Notes: generated by a model not told the origin, from the letters alone. A DNA stretch of 64,000 nucleotides from Stieleria bergensis (GCA_007745635.1 CP036272.1:1530792-1594791); one strand, 5' to 3'. Counted from the stretch's first letter, positions 55,037 to 62,700 are shown. Numbers and translations are program-made.

Positions 55037-56955
55037 TGATCTTCTCCGTCGTTTGCCGCCGCTGTTTCCTTTGCTGGCGCTGCGTCGGAGGTTGTCTGTG
55101 CGTCAAATTCGATCTGTAACTCGGTGATCTTTCGCTTCGACTCGACACCGAAACGCAGGTCTAGGCCGGTGAGTTTGCCATTGTCGTATTCCAACCAAGC
55201 TTCTGCGGGGTCGGTGTCGCGGTCAGCAAACGCTTCAATGCATTCTAAAGCACCGGTCTCGGGGTGCATTAGCCAGCGATGTTCGATCTCTTGAGAGGTT
55301 CCCAGCATGCAATCGCGAAGTGGTCGCTGGCCGCCAAGCGGCATGGTGCCCCAGTAATAGGTTTCGCCAAACTTCTCCGGCCCCAGCAACATCAATCGGC
55401 GAAGCGAGTCCAAGGCGACTAGCAAGGCGGCATCGTTACCGGTGTCGACCGCGTCAAAAAAGTCACTCTTGGCTTTCAATTCCAGGCTTCGGTCACCAAG
55501 GCTGACAACACATTTTTCGTTCGACAGCAGCAGCTTGATGTCTTTGCCGTCGGCGGTCTTGCCCGTTAGTTTCCACGTTTCACCGGCTGGGAATTGATCC
55601 TGCAAGGACTTGAAGCAACGGTCTTGGTTCTGCTGATTGAAATAGTAGTTTGCAAACCCCTCTCGATTCTTGATCAAGGCCATGGCCTGTGGAGGAATCT
55701 TGACGGGCTTTTTTCGTGCACCACCGGGACCAGGCCCATGCGGTTGCGGCTTGGGGGACTCTGGTTTGGGAGCCTTGGGTTGGGGAGCATTTGGGTCCGG
55801 TCTCTGGGCGGGTCTTCTCCGCCGCTGCGGCTGATCCTCTTGGTTGTCTGGTTTGTCGCCCGGCTGATCTGGGACAGGAGGCGGTGGGGGCATGGCGGAG
55901 GCCATTTTGGTCAGCAATTCATCTCGGCGATGCACACCAGGCAAGCGGACCAGGGTCTCGATGGTCTTGCCTTCCTCGCGAAAGGTGATGGGAATGCGCC
56001 AGCCATTGGGCAGCGTGCCGAGGACGTTCTGGACATCGTTGGCGGTGCTGACTGGACGTCCTGCCAGTTCCAGAATTTCGCTGTTGTAACGCATGCCGCG
56101 TCGATAAGCGTCGCTGGATTCCAAGATATTGCTCACCACAACGCCGCCATCGGGGTCGGTCGTCACGGTCGCCCCAAGCGTCGCGTGATCGACAATTCGG
56201 CCGCTGCTTAAGTAGCCTAGAAAGTTCTTGGCTTGGTTGATCGAGATTGCATAGCCCACGCCGACGTTGACTCGGCCGCGTTTTTCGAACGAGCCACGGC
56301 CGACGATGCCCAGCAAGTCGCCTTGTGAGCTGTAAAGTGGACCGCCAGAGTTGCCTGGGTTGATGGAGGCGTCTGTTTGCAAGCAGTCTGCGTATTCCAA
56401 TAAGGTGCCAGAAGGGTATTGGTAGCGACCGACACCGCTTAAGATTCCATAGGTCACCGTGGGTTGTAAATTGGTTGCCAGCAGGAACGGATTGCCAATC
56501 ACCATGCACTCATCACCGGCCTTTGATTTCAAGCTGTCACCAAGCGTGGCAACGGGGAAGTCATCGCGTCCCAATAACTTGATCATGGCCAAGTCCCCAA
56601 CGGGATCAAGCCCCACCAGCACGGCGTCATACACGCGCCCATCACTCAGGCCACACTTCATGTACGAGCCAGCGGGGCTGGTGACGTGAAAGTTCGTCAG
56701 CGCATAGCCTTCAGGAGAAATCAACACGCCGCTCCCACCGCCTCCGCCGCCGGGCATGAAGACGCTGACCGCGCTGGGACGCGCTTTGTTGATCGCTTTG
56801 ATGCGTGCTTGTTCCGCTTGCTGAACCAACTTGGGAACAACGACCGGACTGTTGGTTTCGGCGCTAACTTGGCTTGCAAGCAGATGCAGCGTGATCACGA
56901 CCACACCGATAAGCTGGCAGGTGAATTGGAAAGTTGTGATTCGAAAAGCAGTCAT
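55033..56955 (-). CDS. HtrA/DegP-like S1C serine protease (intact triad), 640 aa
   Basis: A signal peptide (about 1-32, ends QVSAE) leads to a complete trypsin-like S1C domain: LTNFHV (His90), VGDLAMIKL (Asp121) and INPGNSGGPL (Ser203). A PDZ domain follows (YRRGMRYNSEILELAGRPV). After it come a proline-rich linker (QRRRRPAQRPDPNAPQPKAP) and a C-terminal domain of about 210 residues, not known from DegP, that may bind partners or the wall. DegP-like enzymes degrade or refold damaged envelope proteins. Here two inactive relatives are encoded directly downstream, so a mixed complex is plausible. An NPCBM-like protein is encoded 82 bp upstream. Confidence 0.93.
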   Translation of the reverse strand: MTAFRITTFQFTCQLIGVVVITLHLLASQVSAETNSPVVVPKLVQQAEQARIKAINKARPSAVSVFMPGGGGGGSGVLISPEGYALTNFHVTSPAGSYMKCGLSDGRVYDAVLVGLDPVGDLAMIKLLGRDDFPVATLGDSLKSKAGDECMVIGNPFLLATNLQPTVTYGILSGVGRYQYPSGTLLEYADCLQTDASINPGNSGGPLYSSQGDLLGIVGRGSFEKRGRVNVGVGYAISINQAKNFLGYLSSGRIVDHATLGATVTTDPDGGVVVSNILESSDAYRRGMRYNSEILELAGRPVSTANDVQNVLGTLPNGWRIPITFREEGKTIETLVRLPGVHRRDELLTKMASAMPPPPPVPDQPGDKPDNQEDQPQRRRRPAQRPDPNAPQPKAPKPESPKPQPHGPGPGGARKKPVKIPPQAMALIKNREGFANYYFNQQNQDRCFKSLQDQFPAGETWKLTGKTADGKDIKLLLSNEKCVVSLGDRSLELKAKSDFFDAVDTGNDAALLVALDSLRRLMLLGPEKFGETYYWGTMPLGGQRPLRDCMLGTSQEIEHRWLMHPETGALECIEAFADRDTDPAEAWLEYDNGKLTGLDLRFGVESKRKITELQIEFDAQTTSDAAPAKETAAANDGEDQ

Positions 56956-57037
56956 GGGTGAACTGGGGTGTTAGGATGACGGATCCGCGATGAATCAGCC
57001 GAGCCTGAGAGGAGTGATCAAATCGCTGAGGCAGAAC

Positions 57038-58240
57038 TCATTTCAACAGTCGAGGTTTGATGAAACGCACCATGTCGCCCGCGTCACCATCGTCGCCGTC
57101 TAGAACTTCAAGCCGTAATCGTTTTGCGCCCGCAATCGGGATCCGAAAGCCCTTGGCTTCGTCAAGTTGCAGGGTTTGTTCCCACTGAACGTTGCCGTCG
57201 GTAGAGATGCGCACAAAGACCTTGCCTCCCGCTTCGGTTTGTTGCCAGCGCTGAACAGATCCCGAAAGCGTCAAGAAACCCGGTTCTACACGATACTCAG
57301 CCGTCCAGTTTGCTGCTGCGATCAGGTCTGCACCACTGGCTTTGGCACCGAACCATTGGTTCATTAATGCCCCGTCCAAAGCCGATGGAACAGTGGGGTT
57401 GATGTTCGACTGAGCCGCCGCCAACGATGCTAGAGTCGCTTGGCCACTGGACCACTGAATGGAAAGGATGTTCTTCAGTGGCAGAGACACCTTGCTGTCG
57501 TCGCTCAACAGAAAACTGAGTCGTCCCTCGTCTGAGTTGGATTGCAGCGAACGCGCGTAGTACCGCGAACCATTGCGATCTTCAATCTGCACGCTGGCAC
57601 GCTTGGGGGCCTCAGTTGGCGGGCGAAAGATCACCCCCTCGAGTTTGTTGACCGGTGCGTCGATCTCGCGTCCGCTCAGCGAGAATTTCAGCGTCTCACC
57701 AGACAGACTGAGCGCCACGCCAGCGACGGGATCAAGTTGTCCGTTGTTGCGACGAATCACCATCACGTCACCACGCTGTTCTTTGTCTAATAAGCCTAAC
57801 CACTGAGGATCGCTGACTGGATCGCCCGAGCGCAAACGCAGTGAACGAAGTGACTTGACGGGAATCGTCAGCGGTGCTTTCGAGGCGGGGTTCAGTGTTG
57901 CATTGCGATCATCAAAGCTCACTTCATCCATCCGGATTTCACTGCTGTCAGCCAGAACCGCCGTCAGCTTGGGGCGTTGTGAAAACGGACGCACATCGAT
58001 GCGGCGGATGGCAATCAGCTCTTTGAGCTCAATCGTCCGATTCTCGGCCCCGCTGATCTTGATCGCGCTGGATGTGACGCTCTCTAGCTGGCAGGGAGTG
58101 AGGGTTTCGCCTGAGGTCAGCTCCACCTCGACATCAATGGCATGTGCTGCTGATGAAGTGAACACGATCGACAATGCCAGGACACAGCTGATCAGGCTCG
58201 GGAGCGGAAAACGAGCGTTGCGGCAGGAAAGAACGTTCAC
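57038..58240 (-). CDS. Secreted protein with NPCBM-like C-terminal domain, 400 aa
   Basis: It begins with GTG and a signal peptide (about 1-35, ends SSAAHA). The N-terminal 260 residues show repeated beta-strand units with a shared plan (strand, IKISGAENRTIELKEL; then LTAVLADSSEIRMDEVSF; then LPLKNILSIQW), i.e. a set of small beta repeats. The C-terminal 80 residues (SGSVQRWQQTEAGGKVFVRI ... LRLEVLDGDDGDAGDMVRFI) match the NPCBM type of carbohydrate-binding module in its last strands, with the typical Asp-Gly-Gly-Asp-like turn. It is likely periplasmic or at the surface and first in the HtrA-related module. The ligand is unknown. Confidence 0.82.
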   Translation of the reverse strand: MNVLSCRNARFPLPSLISCVLALSIVFTSSAAHAIDVEVELTSGETLTPCQLESVTSSAIKISGAENRTIELKELIAIRRIDVRPFSQRPKLTAVLADSSEIRMDEVSFDDRNATLNPASKAPLTIPVKSLRSLRLRSGDPVSDPQWLGLLDKEQRGDVMVIRRNNGQLDPVAGVALSLSGETLKFSLSGREIDAPVNKLEGVIFRPPTEAPKRASVQIEDRNGSRYYARSLQSNSDEGRLSFLLSDDSKVSLPLKNILSIQWSSGQATLASLAAAQSNINPTVPSALDGALMNQWFGAKASGADLIAAANWTAEYRVEPGFLTLSGSVQRWQQTEAGGKVFVRISTDGNVQWEQTLQLDEAKGFRIPIAGAKRLRLEVLDGDDGDAGDMVRFIKPRLLK

Positions 58241-58669
58241 TTTGAAAGGTCGCCAAGTGGAGTCGGAAATCTACTGGTGCCGTGCCAACGCCGAAGGGCC
58301 TGGCAGTCTGCTTAGACCGAATAGTTTACCACACTTCAGCCGATTCACGAGCAACTAAAGCCACTGGCGCGGTGGAACAGCGGGGCTGAGTCGGATTTGA
58401 CAGCACTGCCGGTCTGTGAGGTTCTGTTCGTGGATCTTGAAGCTGCGTCCCTGCAACCAACGGATGAAGCATTCAGCCGAGATCTGCCCTGCCGTTCTGG
58501 GGGTGGTTGGAAGTGGGGAACGCCCGCGCTGGGCTGTTTGGAAGCCCGCGCTGGGCTGTTTGGAAGCCCGCGCTGGGCTGTTTGGAAGCGGGGCGTGCGG
58601 TCCGATGGGAAGGCTGCGGGCGATCATCCAATGAATGGCACTTTGGGGCAAAGTGTTTAACGCCAATAG
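58241..58669. other. Intergenic region with 22-bp repeats
   Basis: No convincing gene lies between the NPCBM-like gene and the small-lipoprotein terminator. A 22-bp unit is repeated three times at 58524-58589. Several frames are open through the repeat but none has coding signals. Confidence 0.5.
58524..58589. repeat. 22-bp tandem repeat, three perfect copies
   Basis: The unit begins GCCCGCGCTGGGCTG and ends TTTGGAA; three copies are identical. The length is not a multiple of three, in line with a non-coding site. Confidence 0.93.
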
Positions 58670-58702
58670 AAAAACCCCCTAAGGCCAATCGGCTTCAGGG
58701 GG
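58670..58702 (-). terminator. Rho-independent terminator for the small lipoprotein gene
   Basis: On the minus strand a stem CCCCCTGAAGCC / GGCCTTAGGGGG with a GATT loop (one G-T pair and one mismatch) is followed directly by TTTTTC. It lies about 160 bases downstream of the lipoprotein stop and has no T-tract on the plus strand. Confidence 0.75.
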
Positions 58703-58824
58703 TCAGAATTGTTCGGGCCCAGGCTTTGGGCATCACCGCCAGAGGTCGCCCTAAGGCTGGTTCTTGCCGGCCCATCGAGATCATGAAAATCGATCTGCTG
58801 GAAATCTCAGCAACGAAGACATCT

Positions 58825-58859
58825 GCAACGCCGGCGCGAGGCGCCGGCAGCAGAGTTGC
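58825..58859 (-). ncRNA. Strong hairpin in the 3' untranslated region
   Basis: Just after the small-lipoprotein stop the mRNA would form an 8-bp perfect GC stem (GCCGGCGC / GCGCCGGC, three-base loop) enclosed by GCAA/TTGC. It has no T-tract, so it is more likely a stabilising or regulatory 3'-end structure than a terminator. A separate RNA cannot be claimed from sequence alone. Confidence 0.4.
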
Positions 58860-58860
58860 C

Positions 58861-59076
58861 TTACTCAGCTGCAGGAGTCTCTTCTGCAGGGGTCTCTTCT
58901 GCAGGAGTTTCTTCTGCAGGAGTTTCTTCTGCAGGAGTTTCGGTAGTGCCTTCAGTGGTGGTGTTTTCCGTTTCGCCAGCAGGTGCTGGGGCTTTGGTGT
59001 CGCTGGGGCAGCCGGTGGAAACAACCAACATAGCAGCAGCGGCCAGGGTGGCCAGTAAACGTGACAGGGCTTTCAT
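58861..59076 (-). CDS. Small lipoprotein with PAEET repeats, 71 aa
   Basis: From ATG 59076, with GGAG 8 bases upstream (the TTG at 59088 overlaps this site), the protein is 71 aa. Residues 1-22 form a signal with the lipobox VVSTGC. The mature part is very acidic: a Thr/Glu/Pro stretch (ETENTTTEGTTETPAEE) and four to five copies of PAEET from 15-bp DNA repeats. It would form a flexible, negatively charged tether on a membrane. No domain. Hairpins after the stop and a terminator at 58670 mark it as an own transcription unit. A perfect 14-bp palindrome lies 81 bp upstream of its start. Confidence 0.82.
   Translation of the reverse strand: MKALSRLLATLAAAAMLVVSTGCPSDTKAPAPAGETENTTTEGTTETPAEETPAEETPAEETPAEETPAAE
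58868..58946. repeat. 15-bp in-frame tandem repeat coding for PAEET
   Basis: About five copies of the unit TCTGCAGGAGTTTCT with few changes lie in the small lipoprotein gene. The unit keeps the reading frame. Confidence 0.9.
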
Positions 59077-59483
59077 AATGATCTCCAAGATTGATTCTAC
59101 AAAAGTGGGTCTTCAGGTCCAAAACATTTAATTGCCAATGACATGATAGCCAGGAGCTATACATGTATAGGACACGGCTTACGTGTTTGGCAGGAACGAC
59201 CATAAAGCAGGCTGCAATTAAAGCAGGCTTGGGCGCTCCATACAATTACCTAGGCCTGTATTTTGACAGCTTACTCAGCAATTTCCATCCCAGGCGTTGT
59301 AGATTTTGGGTTCAAACGACCGAAAACGACACAGATGCCTTTAATTGGCTGGTAATCTTCCATCATTAGCCGCTTAAGGAAACTTTGATCAAGTTAACGC
59401 AGGATGCTGTAACGAGAGGTTCTTACCTCGTGATTCCATTTACCTAACCACAGACTCCCTGTTGCCTTAAAAAAATCACCGCC
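59077..59483. other. Divergent intergenic region with 14-bp palindrome
   Basis: This 407-bp region between the small lipoprotein and the 260-aa gene is AT-rich and must hold both promoters. Except for the palindrome at 59157-59170 I see no RNA gene or repeat. Confidence 0.45.
59157..59170. promoter_or_regulatory. Candidate operator: perfect 14-bp palindrome
   Basis: CTATACATGTATAG is fully self-complementary and lies 81 bp upstream of the small lipoprotein ATG, where a repressor or activator dimer could bind. No regulator gene is adjacent, so this is a proposal from symmetry only. Confidence 0.35.
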
Positions 59484-60266
59484 ATGAATAATCTCACCGT
59501 TCGCCCCAAAGAAATGCTGATGACCGAAAATGTTCAGCGGGTTGCCATCCGACTCTCGGTGGTTGCGGCCCTGTTGGTTGCACCTTTAACTCTTGTTTCC
59601 ACTGCAACAGCCCTCCGGCCTGTGATGCAGGATCCTGAGCCTGTGATGCAGGATCCTGAGCCTGTGATGCAGGATCCTGAGCCTGTGATGCAGGATCCTG
59701 AGCCTGTGATGCAGGATGAAGCATCCATCGCGACAGCTTCGGACGCCGAAGTCGAGACTGCTGAGGCCAGTGATGTGGCCGCCAGCGACCAGAAAACACA
59801 GGCCAATGCTGTCCAAGGAGCGGCGATTGGAAGTGATCCGCTGTCGGAACCCGTCAGCCTGGATCGCTCTGCTCTCTCGTCGCCTTCGGATCGGAAGATG
59901 GAAAACATCTTAAAGCCCGAGGACAATTTGCCCCAACCCACCGTTGATCTGGAGATTTCCAGTGTCGGGATTGCGGAGGGGGCCTCTGTCGCAGCCCCAG
60001 TGACCGCGGTCGGGATCGTCGACGTGCCTTACAACGAGTATTACTGGCAGTACGAAAAAGAGCGTCTGGCGAAGGTTCACGAATTACGAGTCCGTCGCGC
60101 ACACTTTCAGAGCTACTCTCGACTGCTACGCACCGAACGCAACCTGTGGCTGGGCTACGAACCGTTGCGTCCCAACTGGCCAACACCACCGCAGTCTGCA
60201 AGTCGATATTCGCACGTCAATCGAATTGTGGTGCCAATTTATACCTATCTCGATGCCAGCTACTGA
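59484..60266 (+). CDS. Secreted protein with PVMQDPE repeats, 260 aa
   Basis: A signal-like segment (RLSVVAALLVAPLTLVSTATA) is followed by four full and one partial copies of PVMQDPE, then an acidic, Ala/Ser-rich stretch and a C-terminal part with a Tyr-, Arg- and Pro-rich end (LGYEPLRPNWPTPPQSASRY). The start is not certain: ATG codons at 59484, 59514 and 59520 are all in frame, none with a strong Shine-Dalgarno; the last two give a normal signal peptide. No family recognised. A good terminator follows at 60407. It is separated from the next gene by about 600 bp. Confidence 0.75.
   Translation: MNNLTVRPKEMLMTENVQRVAIRLSVVAALLVAPLTLVSTATALRPVMQDPEPVMQDPEPVMQDPEPVMQDPEPVMQDEASIATASDAEVETAEASDVAASDQKTQANAVQGAAIGSDPLSEPVSLDRSALSSPSDRKMENILKPEDNLPQPTVDLEISSVGIAEGASVAAPVTAVGIVDVPYNEYYWQYEKERLAKVHELRVRRAHFQSYSRLLRTERNLWLGYEPLRPNWPTPPQSASRYSHVNRIVVPIYTYLDASY
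59619..59717. repeat. 21-bp in-frame tandem repeat coding for PVMQDPE
   Basis: Four perfect units of 21 bp beginning CCTGTGATGCAGGATCC plus 15 bases of a fifth. The copies are identical, including third codon positions, which suggests recent expansion. Confidence 0.95.
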
Positions 60267-60274
60267 GCACAACC

Positions 60275-60359
60275 TTAAAGATCTTCCGATTAGCCACATC
60301 GGATGCGTGCTTGCACGCACTGCTTTGAAGCCACGTAGGGTGTTGTGCTTGCACGCACC
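60275..60359. repeat. Dispersed double-palindrome element, copy C (one and a half copies)
   Basis: A full copy at 60275-60320 (AAAGATCTTCCGATTAGC ... GATGCGTGCTTGCACGCAC) begins 9 bp after the stop of the 260-aa gene. A second, shortened copy follows at 60323-60359 (TTTGAAGCCACGTAGGG ... GTGCTTGCACGCACC). The tandem arrangement shows that the unit begins near TTTGAAG. Confidence 0.8.
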
Positions 60360-60406
60360 ACAGCTCCAGAGTCACTGAACTGATTGAGCCATCGAATTGA
60401 TTTCAC

Positions 60407-60450
60407 ACGGCAGGATCGTTGTCCCAGGCGGCAACGACCTGCCGTTTTTT
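60407..60450 (+). terminator. Rho-independent terminator
   Basis: The stem ACGGCAGGATCGTTG / CAACGACCTGCCG (one bulged A) with a 10-base loop is followed by six T. It lies 140 bp after the 260-aa gene, downstream of repeat copy C, and ends that transcript. Confidence 0.8.
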
Positions 60451-60867
60451 GATGGCTTACGGGATCGCTCTGCAGCTTGCGATTCGTTTCCCGTTGCAGC
60501 GGCCAGCTCGGTTGAAACGCAATCATGCACTGCGACGAGCGACCAGTCGGCCTCGGTTGCTCTGGCGAGGCGTTGGTAAAGCCTGCTGATTGTAGCACTT
60601 GATGGATCTGGTCAATCCGTCTTGTTGGTAACGAACACGACACCCTGTGCGGCGACGGTACATCATCGGCCGACTGCTGACCGATGAACAACTGCGGAGG
60701 CCAGCATCGGGGGCACGATTCTGATGTCCGACCCTTGTCTTGTTTTGGTAATGCTCGGTAACGATTGAGCACTTGATGTCATCAGGCATCGTGTGTTGTG
60801 CCGCGTGACCATTGTGGGTTCTCCAGGGCAGATTCTAATCACAAACGTTCTTGGCGATTGCTTCATG
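60451..60867. other. Intergenic region upstream of the small gene and xerC
   Basis: About 415 bp between the terminator and the ATG at 60868. It should hold the promoter of the two-gene unit. No repeat, hairpin or RNA gene stands out. The frame of the small gene is open back to a GTG at 60793. Confidence 0.4.
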
Positions 60868-61113
60868 ATGGATAACGAGATCAACGTTTTAGCGATGGTT
60901 AAAGACGGTGAGAAATTCATCTTCATGTTCGATGACGCCAATCGGGATGAAACCCTGCGCCAGCTCGCTCGCTATGCAGCTAACCCCGATTTGAACTTCT
61001 CTTGGCACGATGCGGCCATGTTAAGCCGTCGGATTCGTGAAGCGGTTCCCAGTGAAGATGACATTCAGTGGGACGAGCAAGAGCTGGGCAACGTGACCTT
61101 TGAGGACTTTTAA
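60868..61113 (+). CDS. Small acidic hypothetical protein upstream of xerC
   Basis: From ATG 60868 the protein is 81 aa (ATG 60865 and GTG 60793 are in frame too). The sequence begins MDNEINVLAMVKDGEKFIFM, then FDDANRDETLRQLARYAANP and FSWHDAAMLSRRIRE, and has an acidic end. It looks like a compact alpha/beta protein of a type often seen in planctomycetes next to a XerC gene, but I know no function. It precedes xerC by 41 bp on the same strand, so both are likely co-expressed; a role as accessory to the recombinase is possible but not shown. Confidence 0.75.
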   Translation: MDNEINVLAMVKDGEKFIFMFDDANRDETLRQLARYAANPDLNFSWHDAAMLSRRIREAVPSEDDIQWDEQELGNVTFEDF

Positions 61114-61154
61114 CCGATTGCTGTTTGGCGACTGTCCCTCCTGGAGCATCATCG

Positions 61155-62057
61155 ATGCATTCTGCGATCGCTCAATTCATGCGATACTTGGTCAACGAAC
61201 GCAATGCCAGCGAGTTGACGATCAAGTCCTATCGCGAAGATCTCTTTTCGTTCGTCGAGTGGTTCGAAGCGACGTACGACAAGCGTCCTGATCCGGCCGC
61301 CTTGACGTCGCAGGACATGCGAGCGTTTCAGGCGGCGCTTCAGCAAGCCGAATACGCACGCACCAGCATTGCTCGCAAGCTGGCCGCGATGCGCAGTTTT
61401 TTTAAGTTTGCCATGCGAGCCGGATTGGCCGACCAGAACCCTGCTAAGCCGCTGCGCAACCCCAGGCGCCAACGCACGCTGCCACATGTTTTAACAGACG
61501 ATGAAGTTGGCAAACTGCTGATCACTCCGCCCTCGAATAAGGTCGATGGGCTACGTGATCGAGCGATCTTGGAGACGATTTACTCTGCCGGCTTGCGTGT
61601 CAGTGAACTGGTGGGATTGCAGGACGGGGACCTCGATCGGCAACAGCAGATCATTCAAGTTCGCGGAAAGGGCCGCAAGGAACGCATCTGTCCGCTCGGT
61701 TCATTTGCCTTGAAGGCCATCGAGGCTTACGAATCCAAACGCACGCGGAGTGATCAAGCCAACGCGCTCGGGCCTGCGGCTCCGGTCTTCGTCAATCGCT
61801 TTGGCAATGGATTGACGACCCGAAGTATTGGTCGGATGTTAGAAAAACACCTTAAGATCGCTGGTTTGGACGAACGCACCAGTCCGCACACCTTGCGGCA
61901 CTCATTTGCCACGCACTTGCTGGACCGGGGCGCTGACATACGTAGCGTTCAAGAATTGCTGGGACATAAAAGCCTAGCCACAACGCAGATTTATACCCAT
62001 GTCAGTGCGGCCAGTCTGCGGCAGGTTTACGAACGAGCCCACCCAAGAGCTGGCTAG
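61155..62057 (+). CDS. xerC: Tyrosine recombinase XerC-type
   Basis: The start at 61155 gives 300 aa, the length of XerC/XerD; the frame extends upstream to 61125 but the extra residues do not fit. The N-terminal SAM-like core-binding domain begins IAQFMRYLVNERNASELTIK. The catalytic domain holds all residues: Arg148 (SAGLRVSEL), Lys172 (VRGKGRKER), His245 and Arg248 (HTLRHSF), His271 (LLGHKS) and nucleophile Tyr280 (IYTHVS). XerC with XerD resolves chromosome dimers at dif. The start TPR-like features of phage integrases are absent, so chromosome maintenance is likelier than integration. It lies 0.6 kb before an accessory toxin region. Confidence 0.93.
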   Translation: MHSAIAQFMRYLVNERNASELTIKSYREDLFSFVEWFEATYDKRPDPAALTSQDMRAFQAALQQAEYARTSIARKLAAMRSFFKFAMRAGLADQNPAKPLRNPRRQRTLPHVLTDDEVGKLLITPPSNKVDGLRDRAILETIYSAGLRVSELVGLQDGDLDRQQQIIQVRGKGRKERICPLGSFALKAIEAYESKRTRSDQANALGPAAPVFVNRFGNGLTTRSIGRMLEKHLKIAGLDERTSPHTLRHSFATHLLDRGADIRSVQELLGHKSLATTQIYTHVSAASLRQVYERAHPRAG

Positions 62058-62700
62058 CCAGACGCAGTGGATCCGCCGTGTTGGGAGAAGGAGAAGAGCG
62101 ATTCGCCGTCGGACGATAGGCCCGGTTTCTTTGCAGTGCCTGATTGTAGGTTGACTGCACTCTCCCGCTGGCGGAAGAGTCGAGTCTAAGCGAGGTGAGG
62201 GTGAAACGGTTGTCAACGCCCCTTCTCTCTTTTGTCCTCATGGAGAGTCGTTTGGTCGTCGTTGTCAGTTGGAACATCAGCCGAAGTCCTGTCGCGAATA
62301 TTCAATGGTTGGCTTCGGTCACCTTTGCCTCGAAGCCTCGTTCTAGGACCGCTTGTTTGAAGACATTCAGGTCACAGACGTCGGGCGTCCGTGCTTGCAC
62401 GCACCAATGTTTTGAAGAACGTTGAACTCGGTTGGTGCGAGCAATCCCCCCACGAGTCTTTCGTGCTCATCGTGTCCTTCGTGGTTCCATTGCCGAGGCC
62501 TTGACGAGCCTGCATGAGACCGTTGAAGACCTGCCGGCTTTGATCGCGTCTCAGCCACGGCCTAGGGGCAATGGCGCCTAATCGGTTCGCCGCCTATAAG
62601 CTCATGCAAGTAATCACCAAAGAGATCATCAAGTATTTTAACACCAGATGGGGCATCCCCTAATCACACGCTTCGGTTGCATCGTTTGTCGCGGCCCGAG
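62058..62700. other. Long intergenic region with repeat and gene remnants
   Basis: This 643-bp stretch between xerC and the immunity-like gene has no intact gene that I trust. From left to right: an inverted-repeat stretch CTCTCCCGCTGGCGGAAGAG (62159-62178), repeat copy D (62356-62405), a minus-strand stretch coding for NHEGHDEHE near 62463-62489, and a 34-codon minus-strand open frame at 62562-62663 (GDAPSGVKILDDLFGDYL...) with protein-like composition but no start. The last could be a fragment of a second accessory gene. Confidence 0.5.
62356..62405. repeat. Dispersed double-palindrome element, copy D
   Basis: TTTGAAGACATTCAGGTCAC is followed by ACGTCGGGCGTCCGTGC and TTGCACGCACC. It matches the other copies with a few changes and lies about 300 bp after the xerC stop. 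Confidence 0.7.

Noticed and set aside
58397-58660. Open frames through the 22-bp repeat
   Set aside because: Three frames are open through the repeat, none has a start signal or a protein-like composition; the repeat unit is not a multiple of three.
61125-61154. Extended xerC start
   Set aside because: The ten extra residues do not match the family, and the ATG at 61155 gives the standard 300-aa length.
62562-62663. 34-codon minus-strand frame as a gene
   Set aside because: It has protein-like composition but no start codon with ribosome site and a stop directly before it; kept only as a possible remnant.
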